From the NCBI GenBank assembly GCA_021792595.1, contig JAJYUI010000004.1:1-36610 (forward strand): DNA of 36,610 bases, written 5' to 3'. Below are positions 6,419-15,259 of the stretch, in pieces (position 1 is the stretch's first letter; the number at the start of each line of letters is the position of its first letter). Source of the stretch: Thermoplasmata archaeon. GTDB lineage: Archaea > Thermoplasmatota > Thermoplasmata > Thermoplasmatales > Thermoplasmataceae. The notes beneath the pieces were generated by a model. That model saw nothing but the letters and a program-made list of their open reading frames with translations, did no database searches and had not been told where the DNA came from. A program made the translations under genes and the position numbers.

Positions 6419-7450
6419 TTGATCATACAGGAAGGGCTTGTTCGGGTAGAGGTTCCAGATGAGCACCGGGTCAGGGGACCTGGCAAAAGGGGGCCCGGTT
6501 TCTACAACGCTGACCAGAAGATAAACAGGGACCTGACCGTAGCCTATGTCAGCACCGTAAGGCCTTCCTTCTTTCTGGACGCATTTGGCGGATCCGGAAT
6601 CAGGGGTATACGCGTGGAGAGGGAGACTGGCACAAGAACGGTGATCAGCGAGATTAATCCAGTTTCTGCAGCCACGATAGAAGAGAACATTTCCAGGAAC
6701 GGTTCCAGATGCACCCTCATCGGGGATAACTGTGAAACTGTGATGTCGGAGTTCAAGTTCGATTTCATTGACATCGATCCGTATGGATCTGCGCTCCCAT
6801 ACATTGACAGTGCCCTCAGGAACGTGAAGAATGGTGGGCACATAGGGGTGACAGCTACAGATCTCAGTGCGCTTACAGGTTCTGCAGGAAAGGTCACCAG
6901 GAGACGGTACAGTGCAAATCTCACTGTCGATAGCCTGAAGCATGAGAAGGGAATCAGGCTCCTCATTAGGGCAGTCATTGAACGTGGCGCGCAGTATGAG
7001 ATGGCGGCAGAACCAATGATGTCGTTCTGGCATTCCCACTTCTACAGGGTGATATTCAGGGTAACCAGGGGTGCAGGAAGGTGCGACCGGCTTCTGGAAG
7101 AGATATCGCCCATCCTGTTGAATGGCCGTGAAGAGGGGCCACTGTGGCTTGGAAAGCTTGAGACGCGTTTGCTGGACCGCACACTGAGGGCGCCAGAACA
7201 TGTCGCGTCAGATATCAGGGCAGGGAGGTTCCTCAGAAACCTTCCCGACGAGGACCTGATGCCCCTGTTCATAGACCTTGGAGACCGCGAGATTTTCAAC
7301 GGAGGGGACATTCCCTCCGTTTCTAGGACTGTTGCAAGGTTGGCCGAAAACGGTTTTGCTGCATCGAGGACTCATTTTTCACCCACTGGGATTAAGATAG
7401 GAGGAGAGTGGGACATATCCGAGATAAGAAAAATTGCTTACGCCAAGTAA
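6419..7450 (+). CDS. trm1: tRNA (guanine-26 N2)-dimethyltransferase Trm1
   Basis: Trm1 transfers two methyl groups from S-adenosylmethionine to N2 of G26 in tRNA. The 343-residue product has the SAM-binding DAFGGSGIRGIR (about residues 54-65), INPVSAATIEENI for the ribose-binding strand, and the catalytic DIDPYGSALPYIDSAL followed by GVTATDLSALTG. All are recognised Trm1 signatures. The TTG start at 6419 lies 1 nt after the upstream stop. A purine-rich GGAGAAGAAGG precedes it and the N-terminus IIQEGLVRVEVP fits the family. It is somewhat shorter than usual (about 380). It ends just before the ubiA-family gene, which has its own TATA-like box overlapping the stop codon. Confidence 0.92.
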   Translation: MIIQEGLVRVEVPDEHRVRGPGKRGPGFYNADQKINRDLTVAYVSTVRPSFFLDAFGGSGIRGIRVERETGTRTVISEINPVSAATIEENISRNGSRCTLIGDNCETVMSEFKFDFIDIDPYGSALPYIDSALRNVKNGGHIGVTATDLSALTGSAGKVTRRRYSANLTVDSLKHEKGIRLLIRAVIERGAQYEMAAEPMMSFWHSHFYRVIFRVTRGAGRCDRLLEEISPILLNGREEGPLWLGKLETRLLDRTLRAPEHVASDIRAGRFLRNLPDEDLMPLFIDLGDREIFNGGDIPSVSRTVARLAENGFAASRTHFSPTGIKIGGEWDISEIRKIAYAK

Positions 7451-7456
7451 TATAAG
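7448..7456 (+). promoter_or_regulatory. TATA-like box for the ether-lipid gene pair
   Basis: TAATATAAG overlaps the trm1 stop codon and is centred about 29 bp before the ATG at 7482, consistent with leaderless or near-leaderless transcription of the ubiA-family gene and the GGGP synthase gene after it. Confidence 0.5.
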
Positions 7457-7481
7457 AAAGTAATCATACCTCAGAGTCTGG

Positions 7482-8297
7482 ATGAACCCTTGGATTCGCA
7501 TTACAAGACCGGTTAACGGAATCATGGGAATTGCTGCAACCATAATCTCCGCCTACATTGGCACTGGGTCCCTGTTCCTCTCGTTTTACATGGAGATTGC
7601 AGCAGCCTGTGCATGTGTATTCATGGTCACTTCCGGTGGAAATGTGATAAACGACATAACTGACGTGGAAACAGACAGGAAGAATCACCCGGACAGGCCG
7701 ATCCCAACCGGCATGATCTCACTTGACGCTGCGAGAAATTACTCCATTGCCCTGTTTGCAATCCCTCTTGCCCTCTCTGCGATATTCCTCCCCATAGATG
7801 CGTTGATAGTGGTTGCCCTTGCTGAAGGGGTGCTTATCTCATACGAGTTCAGGACGAAGAAGCTTGGGCTCTCTGGAAACGTTTCGATAAGCATCCTGGT
7901 AGGGTTGATCTTCCTCTTTGGCGGCATCGCGGTCGGTTCCTTTGAGAGGATGCTGATACTATTCGGCATGGCATCGCTTGCAAACCTTTCGAGGGAACTG
8001 ATAAAGGAGGTGGAGGACATAGAGGGAGATGTGGACAGGAATACCTTTCCCAAGAAATACGGGAGAGGCATGACCACAGTCCTTGCAGGATTTTCCGTAA
8101 TAGCTGCAGTATCTCTTTCGGCGCTCCCATACCTTCTCGGGATTTTCACCTGGTTTTATCTCATACCTGTTGCCATTTCTGATGCGTTGTTTCTCTCCAC
8201 CATAGGCATGGTCTCGGCGAGACCTGCGATGGGACAGCAGGTATCGAAGCTGGCAATGATTATTGGACTGGTTTCGTTTGTAGTGGGTGCAGTATGA
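7482..8297 (+). CDS. UbiA-family prenyltransferase, digeranylgeranylglyceryl phosphate synthase
   Basis: The enzyme would add the second geranylgeranyl chain to GGGP, forming DGGGP, the core of archaeal ether lipids, in the membrane. The 271-residue product is very hydrophobic (eight or nine helices) and carries both aspartate-rich UbiA motifs. The first is NVINDITDVETDRKNHPDRP, at about residues 51-70. The second is KEVEDIEGDVDRNTFP, at about 175-190. The next gene makes the substrate (GGGP) and overlaps by 4 nt (ATGA), which strongly supports the lipid role over other UbiA roles such as quinone or heme side chains. The ATG fits the TATA-like box at 7448. Confidence 0.9.
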   Translation: MNPWIRITRPVNGIMGIAATIISAYIGTGSLFLSFYMEIAAACACVFMVTSGGNVINDITDVETDRKNHPDRPIPTGMISLDAARNYSIALFAIPLALSAIFLPIDALIVVALAEGVLISYEFRTKKLGLSGNVSISILVGLIFLFGGIAVGSFERMLILFGMASLANLSRELIKEVEDIEGDVDRNTFPKKYGRGMTTVLAGFSVIAAVSLSALPYLLGIFTWFYLIPVAISDALFLSTIGMVSARPAMGQQVSKLAMIIGLVSFVVGAV

Positions 8298-9031
8298 CCG
8301 TTCTAGAGGACATAAAGATCGAATGCAGCAAGGGCAAGGTGCACATGACACTGATAGATCCGGCCGCCCAGGACCCCGATAAGTCAGCAACCATAGCTGG
8401 TGAGGCAGAGCGTGCAGGAACGGATTTCTTTATGGTTGGTGGTTCCACGGACATTGACGGGAAGAGACTGAGCAGGTGTATTGAAGGGATCAAGAGTTCC
8501 GCGGACAAGCCTGTGATAATTTTTCCCGGTTCCTCATCGATGATCAGCCCTCTTGCGGATGCAATCTACTTTATGTCGCTGCTGAATTCCAAGAGCATTG
8601 ACTTCCTCATGAGGCACCAGGTCACTGCGGCAGTACCCCTCAGGAAAATGAAGATAGAGACTATCCCAATGGGATACATCATCGTGGAGCCGGGCATGAC
8701 CGTGGGAAGGGTGGGACAGGCTGATCTCGTTCGTAGGGATGACGCTGCCTCGGCAGTTTCCTACGCTGTCGCCGCACAGATGTTCGGGATGTCGCTGGTT
8801 TACCTGGAGGCAGGAAGCGGATCTCCGGAACATGTTCCTGGGAGCATAATAAGAAGGGTAAAGGAGAGCCTCGACATTCCGCTCATAGTTGGAGGGGGAA
8901 TACGCACTCCGGAAGCGTCAGCAGAAGTGGCCCGTGCAGGAGCGGACGTGATTGTCACCGGAACTGTCGCCGAGAGGGCACAGGATGTTTACAGCACCCT
9001 GGAGCCAATAATCAGGGCGGCCAAACTGTAG
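8294..9031 (+). CDS. Geranylgeranylglyceryl phosphate (GGGP) synthase
   Basis: This soluble TIM-barrel enzyme joins geranylgeranyl diphosphate to sn-glycerol-1-phosphate, the first committed step of archaeal lipid synthesis. The 245-residue product shows family landmarks. LIDPAAQDPDKS lies at the start of the barrel, DFFMVGGSTDID and IIFPGSSSMISPLADAIYF follow, and YLEAGSGSPEHV and IVGGGIRTPEAS form the phosphate-binding end. AGADVIVTGTVAER comes last. The ATG overlaps the upstream stop in ATGA, so translation is coupled to the next enzyme of the pathway. The length is normal and no key motif looks missing. Confidence 0.93.
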   Translation: MTVLEDIKIECSKGKVHMTLIDPAAQDPDKSATIAGEAERAGTDFFMVGGSTDIDGKRLSRCIEGIKSSADKPVIIFPGSSSMISPLADAIYFMSLLNSKSIDFLMRHQVTAAVPLRKMKIETIPMGYIIVEPGMTVGRVGQADLVRRDDAASAVSYAVAAQMFGMSLVYLEAGSGSPEHVPGSIIRRVKESLDIPLIVGGGIRTPEASAEVARAGADVIVTGTVAERAQDVYSTLEPIIRAAKL

Positions 9032-9102
9032 ATTTCCCAGGAATTCCCTGTTCAATCGCCATTTAGAACCACCGGATTGTTGCGTGCTCCCTTGAGAGAG
9101 CA

Positions 9103-9112
9103 TTTTAATTTA
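9103..9112 (+). promoter_or_regulatory. TATA-like box for purS-purL
   Basis: TTTTAATTTA lies about 22-25 bp before the ATG at 9130 and supports a leaderless purS mRNA. It argues against the TTG three codons earlier (9121) as the start. Confidence 0.5.
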
Positions 9113-9129
9113 GAATTGCATTGCAGTAT

Positions 9130-9366
9130 ATGGGAAAAATCCGGGTGGAAGTGCGATACCTTCCCGGGGTTGAAGACCCCGAGGCCATTACAATTTCCAG
9201 GAATCTGCAGATCCTGGGTTATGATTCTGTTGGATCTGTTTCCGTAAGCAAGGTATACCAGTTCGAGATCGGCAACAGGGAGAACGGAATGAAGCAGGTC
9301 AATGAAGTGGCGAGGAAGCTCCTCTGCAACGAAGTGATCCAGGAATATGACATCAAAGAAGAGTAA
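9130..9366 (+). CDS. purS: Phosphoribosylformylglycinamidine synthase subunit PurS
   Basis: PurS is the small subunit that bridges PurL and PurQ in the FGAM synthase complex (purine synthesis, step 4). The 78-residue product has the typical start KIRVEVRYLPGVEDPEA, then LQILGYDSVGSVSVSKVYQFEI, and a short C-terminal helix with VARKLLCNEVIQEY. ATG 9130 is preferred over the in-frame TTG 9121 from the TATA-like box and family length. The gene overlaps purL by 20 nt, showing co-expression. No purQ, which supplies the ammonia, is in this window. Confidence 0.92.
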   Translation: MGKIRVEVRYLPGVEDPEAITISRNLQILGYDSVGSVSVSKVYQFEIGNRENGMKQVNEVARKLLCNEVIQEYDIKEE

Positions 9367-11656
9367 TCCCCGATCAGAGATCATAAGGATAAGGGATCTC
9401 GATCAGGTTGAGCTGGATACCCTTAGCCTGAGAATGGGCCTTGCCCTGTCCCAGGGTGAAATGTCACAGCTCAGGGGATATTTCAGGTCAATAGGGAGAG
9501 ACCCCACTGACGTGGAGATACAGGCAATGGCCCAGGCATGGAGCGAACATTGCTGCTACAAGTCGTCAAGGTTCTACCTGAAGAAGTATCTCTCTGGCCT
9601 CAGGAATGAGAGCGTGATACTGGCCATGGAAGACGATGCAGGAGTGGTTGAATTTGACGGGGAGCACGCTTACGTCGTCAAGATGGAAAGTCACAACCAT
9701 CCTAGTGCGCTCGAGCCGTATGGCGGTGCAGCAACAGGTGTTGGAGGCATTATACGCGATGTCCTGTGCATGGGAGCACAGCCAATCGCAATTCTTGATT
9801 CCCTTTACTTCGGCGACCCTTCCTTCGGAGGAGACGACAGGGGTTCGCATTCCTCAAGGTTCCTTTCCGGCGGCATAGTGCGTGGCATAAGGGACTACGG
9901 AAACAGGCTAGGGATACCTACAGTGGCCGGATCAACAACGTTTGACAGTTCATATAACCGGAACCCGCTGGTCAACGCGGGATGCATAGGGATAGTGAGA
10001 AAGGATCACGTGATCCGTAGCAGGGTGTCCGCTGAAGGGGAGATTCTGCTGCTGATTGGTGGAGGCACGGGAAGGGACGGGATCCATGGAGTGAATTTCG
10101 CCTCCAGGTCCTTTGGCCATGACAGGGCCGAATCGACAAGGTCGGTGCAGCTGGGCAACCCCATCGTGGAGGAACCCCTTATTCACGGGATTATTGAACT
10201 GGTGGATCTTGGCATAGTCTGCGGGATGAAGGATCTCGGGGGAGGGGGGCTCTCAAGCGCAGCTGGCGAGATGATGTATGCTGCAGGCCTGGCAGGAACA
10301 ATCGAGCTTGACCGCGTTCACCTTAAGGAGAAGGACATGCAACCATGGGAGATTTGGGTTAGCGAGAGCCAGGAAAGGATGCTGGTCTCCATGGACCCCC
10401 CCGACCTTGATAAGGCAATAGGGGTGCTGAAAAAGTGGGATCTCAATTACTCGGTTATCGGGCATGTCACGAAAGGCGAGAACCTCAAATTGACATACGG
10501 GGGAGAAACTGTACTTGATCTGCCCCTTTCATTCCTTACTTCAGGCCCGACATATGCCAGAAGCTACACTGAAAAGAAACCGGACAGGACAATTGTACTT
10601 CCGGAGGAAACCAGAGATTACAACACCCTGCTGAAAGAGTTTCTGTCTTCTCCAAACGTGGCTGCACGTTTCAGGATAATAAGGGAGTACGACAGGACAG
10701 TCCGGGGCAGTACCATAATATCTGGGGAAACCGGAGTACCTGGATTTCCCACGCATTCAGACGCTGCAGTAATCAAGCCCCTTCCTGATTCCAGAAGGGG
10801 CCTTGTGCTGACTTCCGGATGCCGAGTAGCAATGACCCGTGCAGATGCGTATGCGGGAACGCTCAATTCATTTTCTAAGGCCGTGAGGAACATACTTTCC
10901 ATGGGAGGAATTCCACACAGTGTTGTGGACTGCATGAACTTCGGCGACCCGGAACAGGAGGATGTCATGGGAGATTTCGTGTCATCGCTGAGAGCACTGT
11001 CTGATTCATGCCGTGAGCTAGGCCTTCCGGTTGTCTCCGGCAACGTGAGCCTCTATAACAGGACTGACGAGACGAATATACACCCAAGCCCAACAATAAT
11101 GATGACCGGGATCATGGAGGACGTGGAAAGGACAATAAGCCAGGATTTCAAGGAAGAGGGAAACAACGTATACCTCCTTGGCCGCATGATCCCGAACCTG
11201 AACGGAAGCGAGTACCTGTCTTACAGGGGATATGATTCCCCTGGCGCCCCGTATTGCGATCTCAAGGAACTCTCAAGTGAGGTTGGGGTGATGCATAAGC
11301 TGGCTTCCACGGGAATTATCGCTTCCGCCCATGACGTGTCGACGGGCGGGCTCGTCACTGCTATTTGCGAGATGGCGTTCGGTTCAGGGATCGGGGGGGA
11401 ATTTGATCTCACCAATCTGGGCGGCATGAGGTCGTCCGTCAAGATGTTCTCCGAGGGGGGAAACATGATACTGCTTGAGGTTAGGGAGGCGGACAGGGAA
11501 AAATTCCTGAAGGAATGCATGCCGTTTGAACCTGTGCTGCTTGGAAAAACCACCGGGGACAGGATAAGGATCGATGATACTGGGATGAACCTTGTAGATT
11601 GCCCTGTAAGTTCCCTCTTCGATCCCTGGAACAGCGGCCTGGAGAATATCTTTTGA
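9347..11656 (+). CDS. purL: Phosphoribosylformylglycinamidine synthase subunit PurL
   Basis: PurL is the ATP-using synthetase subunit that converts FGAR to FGAM with ammonia from PurQ. The 769-residue product is of the small (PurS/PurQ-dependent) type. The N-terminal block has WSEHCCYKSSRFYLKKYL with its conserved histidine. Next come ESHNHPSALEPYGGAATGVGGIIRDVLCMGA and the first Mg-ATP region DLGGGGLSSAAGEM. The second half repeats the fold, with VDCMNFGDPE, VSGNVSLYN and SAHDVSTGGL. The length is a little above the usual 720-740. The ATG overlaps purS by 20 nt. A short imperfect stem (CTCTCC / GGAGAG, about 11661-11696) follows the stop and could help end the transcript. Confidence 0.95.
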   Translation: MTSKKSNPRSEIIRIRDLDQVELDTLSLRMGLALSQGEMSQLRGYFRSIGRDPTDVEIQAMAQAWSEHCCYKSSRFYLKKYLSGLRNESVILAMEDDAGVVEFDGEHAYVVKMESHNHPSALEPYGGAATGVGGIIRDVLCMGAQPIAILDSLYFGDPSFGGDDRGSHSSRFLSGGIVRGIRDYGNRLGIPTVAGSTTFDSSYNRNPLVNAGCIGIVRKDHVIRSRVSAEGEILLLIGGGTGRDGIHGVNFASRSFGHDRAESTRSVQLGNPIVEEPLIHGIIELVDLGIVCGMKDLGGGGLSSAAGEMMYAAGLAGTIELDRVHLKEKDMQPWEIWVSESQERMLVSMDPPDLDKAIGVLKKWDLNYSVIGHVTKGENLKLTYGGETVLDLPLSFLTSGPTYARSYTEKKPDRTIVLPEETRDYNTLLKEFLSSPNVAARFRIIREYDRTVRGSTIISGETGVPGFPTHSDAAVIKPLPDSRRGLVLTSGCRVAMTRADAYAGTLNSFSKAVRNILSMGGIPHSVVDCMNFGDPEQEDVMGDFVSSLRALSDSCRELGLPVVSGNVSLYNRTDETNIHPSPTIMMTGIMEDVERTISQDFKEEGNNVYLLGRMIPNLNGSEYLSYRGYDSPGAPYCDLKELSSEVGVMHKLASTGIIASAHDVSTGGLVTAICEMAFGSGIGGEFDLTNLGGMRSSVKMFSEGGNMILLEVREADREKFLKECMPFEPVLLGKTTGDRIRIDDTGMNLVDCPVSSLFDPWNSGLENIF

Positions 11657-11745
11657 GAAGCTCTCCACCCGCAATGGAATGAGTGGGAGAGTCTTATCAA
11701 ATACTGTTAAATATTCGATTCAGCTAACAGCATGGGGGTGGCGTT

Positions 11746-11817
11746 ATGCTGTACTTCGTCAGCAGGAAGGACTACGACGATGACGACGATTCAGATAGCG
11801 ATGATGACGAATTCTGA
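11746..11817 (+). CDS. Candidate acidic microprotein (23 residues)
   Basis: This is a short frame between purL and the Lhr-type helicase. It starts MLYFVSRKDY and continues as a nearly pure Asp/Ser/Glu tail (DDDDDSDSDDDEF), with 11 Asp among its last 15 residues. GGGGGTGG lies about 4-11 nt before the ATG, and a TATA-like TTAAATATT (11707-11715) lies about 35 bp before it, so it has its own plausible expression signals. The end sits just before the TATA-like box of the helicase gene. The tail could mimic nucleic acid or bind metal or a basic partner. Chance cannot be excluded for so short a frame; the signals raise the odds. Confidence 0.42.
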   Translation: MLYFVSRKDYDDDDDSDSDDDEF

Positions 11818-11822
11818 ACCAC

Positions 11823-11832
11823 TTTATATTTT
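11823..11832 (+). promoter_or_regulatory. TATA-like box for the Lhr-type helicase gene
   Basis: TTTATATTTT lies about 40 bp before the ATG at 11870. Transcription would start near 11850, leaving a short leader of about 15-20 nt. It would also sit close to the alternative TTG start at 11846. Confidence 0.45.
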
Positions 11833-11869
11833 ATTTCTTCTTTAATTGCGACCAGAGCGTACTTCAGGA

Positions 11870-14620
11870 ATGAGCAAAGACATTACGGAAGAGGAGACGG
11901 TCAGGTCAGGCATGGGCCCATTCAGCCTGCTCAACGAGCAGATAAGGGAGATGCTTGACAGGCTGGGCGTTGTAACGCCCACTGAAGCCCAGAAGAAGCT
12001 GATTCCTGAAGTTCTCTCGGGAAGGGACTGCCTGCTTGTTTCCCCCACAGGGTCTGGAAAGACGGAAGCGGCAATGTTGCCTATTTTCCACATGATCATG
12101 GCTGAAAGGCCAAGACCTGTTTCATGTATCTATGTCACACCGTTGCGTGCCCTTAACAGGGACATGCTTGGAAGGCTGCAGGACTACGGGAAGGAGCTCG
12201 GAATCAGGATCCAGGTGAAGCACAGCGACATCACGCAGGCACAGAGAAGGGAGATCGTGACAAAGCCGGCAGATGTCATCATAACCACGCCGGAATCCCT
12301 TCAAATCATGCTAAAGGGTAGCCGCCTCAGGCAGGTGATTTCCGCCGTCAAGTACCTTGTAGTGGATGAGATCCACGAACTAGCGCAGAATGAGCGTGGG
12401 TCCCAGTTCTCGGTGGTTGTTGAAAGGCTGAGGAATCTTACCGGCGGATTCCAGAGAATTGCCCTGTCGGCCACCGTGGGAAACCCTGAAGAGCTCGCAA
12501 GGTACCTTTCCACTGGAACTGAAGTATCCATCCTCAGCACGGATATTGAGAAGAGGTTCGAATTCAACGTATCGATTCCGGATAAGGCAGATGAGTCAAT
12601 TGCCGAGCTCATGGGATGCGACACGCAATACGCCGGATGCGTTAGCAGGATTTGGGATCTTGTGAACAGCCACAGCGGAACCCTTGTTTTCGTGAACACA
12701 AGAAGCACGGCCGAGGATCTTGCTTTCAGGCTTCACTCCTGGAAGGGCGAGATCCCGGTGGCCGTGCATCATGGGTCCCTTTCAAAAGAAAGCCGGGAGG
12801 CAGCGGAAAAGGACTTCAAGGAAGGGAAACTGAAGGCACTGATCTGCACATCATCCCTTGAGCTTGGGATCGACATTGGAACCGCAGACCTCGTCATACA
12901 GTTCAACTCACCCAGGCAGATCAACAAGATGCTGCAGAGGATAGGGCGATCCGGCCACTGGATCGGCAAGGTCTCAAAGGGAGATATCATCTGCGTAAAC
13001 CTTGTGGAACTTGAGGAATCTTCCGCCATAGTTTCACTTTCAGTGGACATGGTGCTGGAGCCAGTCCGCATAAGGAGGAATTCTCTTTCCACGCTTGCAA
13101 ACCAGATCATGCTGGAGCTTAACTGTGAGCCCAAGGTTAACCTGGAGGAATTCTTCGCCATCGTGAAGCGTGCATATGCCTTCAGCGACCTTACGGAGCA
13201 GGATTTTGCAGATACTGTTTATTTCCTGGAACAGACCAGGAAGATCTGGAGGGAGGGAGCCATGATCGGCAAGAGACATGGGGCGCTGGATTATTTCATC
13301 AACCACCTGTCCATGATCCCGAGCGAGAAGACATATAGGGTGATAGACCCTGCAGCCAGGAAGTTCATAGGGACCCTGGACGAGAGATACGTGGTCTCGG
13401 AGATCGAGCCGGGAAGTTACTTCATCATCAGGGGGGCAACATGGAGAACCATCATGATAAAGGAGGACAGGATTCTTGTCGAGCCTTTCCAGACTGCCGC
13501 GATCACCCCGAAGTGGACAGGGGAGGACATACCCGTCCTGAGGGACGTGATAGAAAGGATATCAGTGCTCAGGACCGTAAAGAAGGCCCCCGGTTTTGTT
13601 CCCGGCAACAGTGCAAGCCAGCTGGAAGAGTGGTACTCTGGCGACCTTGCACTCATTGATTCGCCCATAATAGAGGCGAGGAACGGGGAGATAGTCATAC
13701 AGATCCTCCTTGGAACAAGGGGAAATTTCGCCCTTGCCGAGATCCTTTCAGGCGCGATAACCGTGATCACGGGACAGAGCGTGGAGATAGACTATTCACC
13801 ATATCACGTCTATTTCAGGGCTTCGAGAAGCCTCAGCCCCGAGGAGATCAGGACAATGATCGTATCCATTGATCCAGCTACGCTGGAGAATTCCATACTG
13901 GGCATATGCAGGAGATCACGTTTCTTCTCCGGGGTGTTCCTGTATGAGGCGAGGAAGTTCGGCATCATATCGCAGGACGCAGACATTGGGAGAGTCAGGC
14001 TCTCCAAGATCATAGACTCATATGCGGATACCGTGCTTTACAGGGATTCCGTGAGGAAGCTCATCCATGATTACATGGACCTTGATGCCCTTCGTGATTT
14101 CCTCTCCCGCGCTCAGGACATGGAATTCAGGCTGAAGAGTGATATAGGCGAATCCACCAGGGTGTTTCTCAGGCATTATACAGAAAGGGTCATGCCCCTG
14201 GCACCGACCCGCACGATCCTTGAGTCCATAAGGAAGAGGATCCTGAATGAGACCACGATCCTCTACTGCACAGTCTGCAGGAACCAGAGGACCATGAGGG
14301 TTCGCGAAATAAACTCAATTAGGTGTCCTTCCTGCGGCAGCAGCCTCGTGGCTTCCCTTTCGCGATACGAAGCGGATGAGCTCAGGAAAATCGGCAGCGA
14401 CAAGTGGGATACCTCGCCGGCCAGGAAGAGGCTTTACAAGAATGCACATCTCGTCAGGGAGAGGGGCATGCGTGCAGTAATGGCAATGTCAGCACGGGGG
14501 ATTGGCCCGGAAACCGCAATCAGGCTTCTTGAAGTTTCATACATAAGCGATGAGGATTTCATAAGGGCAATACTGCTTGCAGAGATTGAGTATGCCAAGA
14601 ACAGGAGATTCTGGGACTGA
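11870..14620 (+). CDS. Lhr-family superfamily 2 DNA/RNA helicase
   Basis: This is an ATP-dependent helicase of the archaeal Lhr group (COG1201), implicated in DNA repair or RNA handling. Its 916 residues contain the Q-region (VVTPTEAQKKLIPEVLSG), Walker A SPTGSGKTEAA, motif Ib TTPESLQIML, motif II VVDEIHEL, motif III LSATVGN, motif IV LVFVNTRSTAEDLA, and HHGSLSKESREAAEKDF. Motif V is CTSSLELGIDIG and motif VI is QRIGRSGHW. The long C-terminal part is the Lhr-core region. It ends with a zinc-finger-like pair CTVCRNQRT and CPSCGSS about 20 residues apart, then a helical tail. ATG 11870 fits the promoter; TTG 11846 would add eight residues. Confidence 0.9.
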   Translation: MSKDITEEETVRSGMGPFSLLNEQIREMLDRLGVVTPTEAQKKLIPEVLSGRDCLLVSPTGSGKTEAAMLPIFHMIMAERPRPVSCIYVTPLRALNRDMLGRLQDYGKELGIRIQVKHSDITQAQRREIVTKPADVIITTPESLQIMLKGSRLRQVISAVKYLVVDEIHELAQNERGSQFSVVVERLRNLTGGFQRIALSATVGNPEELARYLSTGTEVSILSTDIEKRFEFNVSIPDKADESIAELMGCDTQYAGCVSRIWDLVNSHSGTLVFVNTRSTAEDLAFRLHSWKGEIPVAVHHGSLSKESREAAEKDFKEGKLKALICTSSLELGIDIGTADLVIQFNSPRQINKMLQRIGRSGHWIGKVSKGDIICVNLVELEESSAIVSLSVDMVLEPVRIRRNSLSTLANQIMLELNCEPKVNLEEFFAIVKRAYAFSDLTEQDFADTVYFLEQTRKIWREGAMIGKRHGALDYFINHLSMIPSEKTYRVIDPAARKFIGTLDERYVVSEIEPGSYFIIRGATWRTIMIKEDRILVEPFQTAAITPKWTGEDIPVLRDVIERISVLRTVKKAPGFVPGNSASQLEEWYSGDLALIDSPIIEARNGEIVIQILLGTRGNFALAEILSGAITVITGQSVEIDYSPYHVYFRASRSLSPEEIRTMIVSIDPATLENSILGICRRSRFFSGVFLYEARKFGIISQDADIGRVRLSKIIDSYADTVLYRDSVRKLIHDYMDLDALRDFLSRAQDMEFRLKSDIGESTRVFLRHYTERVMPLAPTRTILESIRKRILNETTILYCTVCRNQRTMRVREINSIRCPSCGSSLVASLSRYEADELRKIGSDKWDTSPARKRLYKNAHLVRERGMRAVMAMSARGIGPETAIRLLEVSYISDEDFIRAILLAEIEYAKNRRFWD

Positions 14621-14652
14621 CAGGTTGTTGCCGCTGTTCCAGCGGGTAATGA

Positions 14653-14659
14653 TTATAAG
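14653..14659 (+). promoter_or_regulatory. TATA-like box for the Toprim protein gene
   Basis: TTATAAG is centred about 26 bp before the ATG at 14682, the spacing expected for a leaderless transcript. The start has no ribosome site. Confidence 0.5.
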
Positions 14660-14681
14660 GGATCGAACCAATTAGCTCCTC

Positions 14682-15137
14682 ATGCCGGGCAGAGGCGAAA
14701 GGGTCCGGCAGAAACTGGACCGCTACAGGGAGGTCAACATGCACTTTCCCATAATCGTGGAGGGGATAAACGACGTGAAGTCCCTGAGAAAACTTGGCTT
14801 TGCCGGAAAGATCTTGCCGCTGAACAATGGCAGGAGCCTGCTGAGCTTCGCGGAGGAATATTCCAGGGAGTACAGGGAGGCAATTATTCTCACTGATTTT
14901 GACAGGAAGGGACTGGCTCTCAAGTCCGGGATTTCGTCGTACCTTGCCAGCCTTGGGGTCAGGCCGGATACGGAACTGTGGTCTTTCCTGAGGAGTTACC
15001 TGCCGGTGAGAACCATAGAAGAGCTTCCCCGGGCAGTGGCGAAAGTCCTGGAAGAGAACAGGAAGGAGGTCACTCTCCTCGCCATCGACAGGAGAATCAG
15101 GAGCCTGGGGAAATCGGGGAATAACCGGAGGGATTGA
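14682..15137 (+). CDS. Small Toprim-domain protein (UPF0292-like)
   Basis: The 151-residue product is little more than a Toprim fold. PIIVEGINDVKSLRKLGF carries the conserved glutamate (about residue 28), and IILTDFDRKG carries the DxD pair (about 71-73). Toprim domains bind Mg2+ and handle nucleic acid phosphates in topoisomerases, primases and small nucleases. Stand-alone versions of this length in archaea (UPF0292-like) have no established reaction that I can name. The C-terminal third is basic (RRIRSLGKSGNNRR), suiting a nucleic-acid partner. It stands alone between the helicase and RNase Z, with its own TATA-like box. A small hairpin (CCGGG 15198-15202 / CCCGG 15209-15213) follows. Confidence 0.75.
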   Translation: MPGRGERVRQKLDRYREVNMHFPIIVEGINDVKSLRKLGFAGKILPLNNGRSLLSFAEEYSREYREAIILTDFDRKGLALKSGISSYLASLGVRPDTELWSFLRSYLPVRTIEELPRAVAKVLEENRKEVTLLAIDRRIRSLGKSGNNRRD

Positions 15138-15259
15138 GAAATTGTGCCTCTGATCCAGTTCAGCATTCCAGGTTCAGGATTCATGATCATGGGTAAACCG
15201 GGAAACAACCCGGCTCAAAATATTAATCAACTCAAGTTAATGCTGGTCTGAGTCCTGAC

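Noticed and set aside
6395-7201. Long open frame of 268 codons on the minus strand
   Set aside because: It lies wholly opposite trm1, whose SAM and catalytic motifs are clear. The reverse translation has no recognisable motif and is rich in Cys, His and Pro, as expected of a shadow frame.
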